Shown here piece after piece: positions 63,521 to 64,000 of a DNA stretch of 64,000 bases. The stretch lies in the NCBI GenBank assembly GCA_018402155.1, contig JAGYJG010000001.1, positions 226,831-290,830 on the forward strand, given 5' to 3'. Both the position numbers and the translations under genes were made by a program. This DNA is from Bacteroidia bacterium (lineage in GTDB: Bacteria > Bacteroidota > Bacteroidia > NS11-12g > UBA9320). Under the pieces are notes generated by a model that saw nothing but the letters and a program-made list of their open reading frames with translations, did not search any database and was not told where the DNA came from. The first letter of the stretch is position 1, and the number at the start of each line of letters is the position of its first letter.

Positions 63521-63850
63521 ATGAAAAAACATAAAGTTACTTTTAGGTTTGAGACCGAACCGGGTAAAGAACTTACCGTAGAAATAAATCAAGGAGATAC
63601 TGTATTGGATGCCGCTCATGATAATAATATACACCTCAATCACAACTGTGGTGCGGTGTGCGCGTGCAGCACTTGTCAGGTTTATATAGATAAAGGAATG
63701 GATGATCTACCTGAAATTTCAGATAAAGAAGAGGATTTTATTGACAGAGCAATCAATCCGCGCATCAATTCAAGATTGGGTTGTCAATGCGTTATAAATG
63801 CAGATATAGAAGTAACGATACCAGACCAAAGTACCATTATAGGACACTAA
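63521..63850 (+). CDS. fdx: [2Fe-2S] ferredoxin, Isc type
   Basis: This 109-residue adrenodoxin-type ferredoxin supplies electrons for iron-sulfur cluster assembly. The cluster ligands are Cys43, Cys49, Cys52 and Cys88 (HNCGAVCACSTC and RLGCQC), with an extra Cys47 as in E. coli Fdx. The DDLPEISDKEEDFID acidic helix, which docks partner proteins, is present. I start at ATG 63521, after the promoter. An iscX gene follows after 5 bp, confirming an Isc-like context; the rest of the isc genes are not in the window. Confidence 0.95.
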   Translation: MKKHKVTFRFETEPGKELTVEINQGDTVLDAAHDNNIHLNHNCGAVCACSTCQVYIDKGMDDLPEISDKEEDFIDRAINPRINSRLGCQCVINADIEVTIPDQSTIIGH

Positions 63851-63855
63851 AAAAA

Positions 63856-64000
63856 ATGAGCGATACTAATTTTTTTGAGCCACCAATAAATTGGGGCGAT
63901 TACGAAGACATAGCACTAGCGTTATACGAAAAGTTTGGCGATGATTTTACGGAGAGTAAAATTTATCGTATCCGCTTTACAGATTTGCTAGATTGGGTAC
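63856..64000 (+). CDS. iscX: IscX family Fe-S assembly protein, truncated by window end
   Basis: The first 48 codons are visible. The N-terminus has a short extension, then NWGDYEDIALALYEKFGDDF and the family motif RIRFTDLLDWV, matching the ...W...IxxxLxxxxPxxxP...VRFTDLxxWV pattern of IscX. IscX is a small acidic protein that binds IscS and regulates iron delivery. It follows fdx by 5 bp, as in isc operons. The 3' end lies beyond the window. Confidence 0.88.
   Translation, partial: MSDTNFFEPPINWGDYEDIALALYEKFGDDFTESKIYRIRFTDLLDWV

Noticed and set aside
1..64000. tRNA, rRNA, CRISPR arrays, intact insertion sequences or prophage genes
   Set aside because: I looked through all intergenic regions on both strands for TPsiC-like arms, regularly spaced direct repeats, transposase motifs and phage genes, and saw none convincing. 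A tRNA scan would settle the RNA part.

Overview
The window is a 64 kb chromosomal stretch of an AT-rich member of the Bacteroidota (Cytophaga/Flavobacterium/Saprospira-like). Three things show this. It has a SusC/SusD glycan-uptake locus. It has several substrates and parts of the gliding/type IX secretion (T9SS) apparatus: gliding C-terminal domains, 'YPNPS'-type sorting domains, GldB and a PorT-like barrel. Its promoters follow the phylum-specific pattern TTG-N18..23-TAnnTTTG, which I could read directly upstream of katG, nhaA, fbp, lysC, fdx and a MORN-repeat gene. I saw no rRNA, tRNA, CRISPR array, prophage or intact insertion sequence.

Layout. 0-7 kb (minus): a polysaccharide utilisation locus, susC-susD-PKD lipoprotein-GH16, the gene set expected for laminarin or a mixed-linkage beta-glucan. 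7.4-12.4 kb (minus): housekeeping fabD, purA, fur and rel/spoT. 12.4-24.7 kb (minus): a surface-protein cluster. An ECF sigma factor overlaps a protein that combines a short cytoplasmic segment, one membrane helix, a long periplasmic linker and a C-terminal outer-membrane barrel. These are followed by a T9SS-sorted protein and two giant secreted proteins (1563 and 1256 aa) that share an N-terminal domain and both end in a gliding-motility C-terminal domain. 24.7-36 kb: an Ldh2-type dehydrogenase, a lipoprotein dipeptidyl-peptidase III, a small membrane protein/YwqK-like/ung chain, lipB-lnt-rsmI, an L,D-transpeptidase-like protein, and gldB divergent from a porT-like gene plus nadE. 38-50 kb: a T9SS-sorted subtilase, a CsgG-like protein, an HTH regulator, an OxyR-like regulator, nhaA, sucB, menD and small lipoproteins. 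51-64 kb: gcvT, a DEAD-box helicase, a prohibitin-like lipoprotein, katG divergent from a second oxyR, fbp divergent from lysC, a MORN protein, and an Isc-type ferredoxin followed by a truncated iscX at the window edge.

How they work together. The PUL gene products bind, cut and import a beta-glucan. The sigma cluster looks like a regulated cell-surface/adhesion module whose products leave by the T9SS, to which GldB and the PorT-like protein also belong. Both OxyR-like proteins keep the two redox cysteines with the spacing of E. coli OxyR, and one is divergent from katG, giving a peroxide-response module; unusually, this KatG carries a signal peptide.

The best candidate for an under-described system is the sigma/envelope-spanning-regulator/giant-adhesin cluster at 12.4-24.7 kb. 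Smaller items worth checking are interlocked divergent promoters between fbp and lysC, the exported KatG, and two palindrome-rich intergenic blocks (49.2 kb and 52.7 kb).
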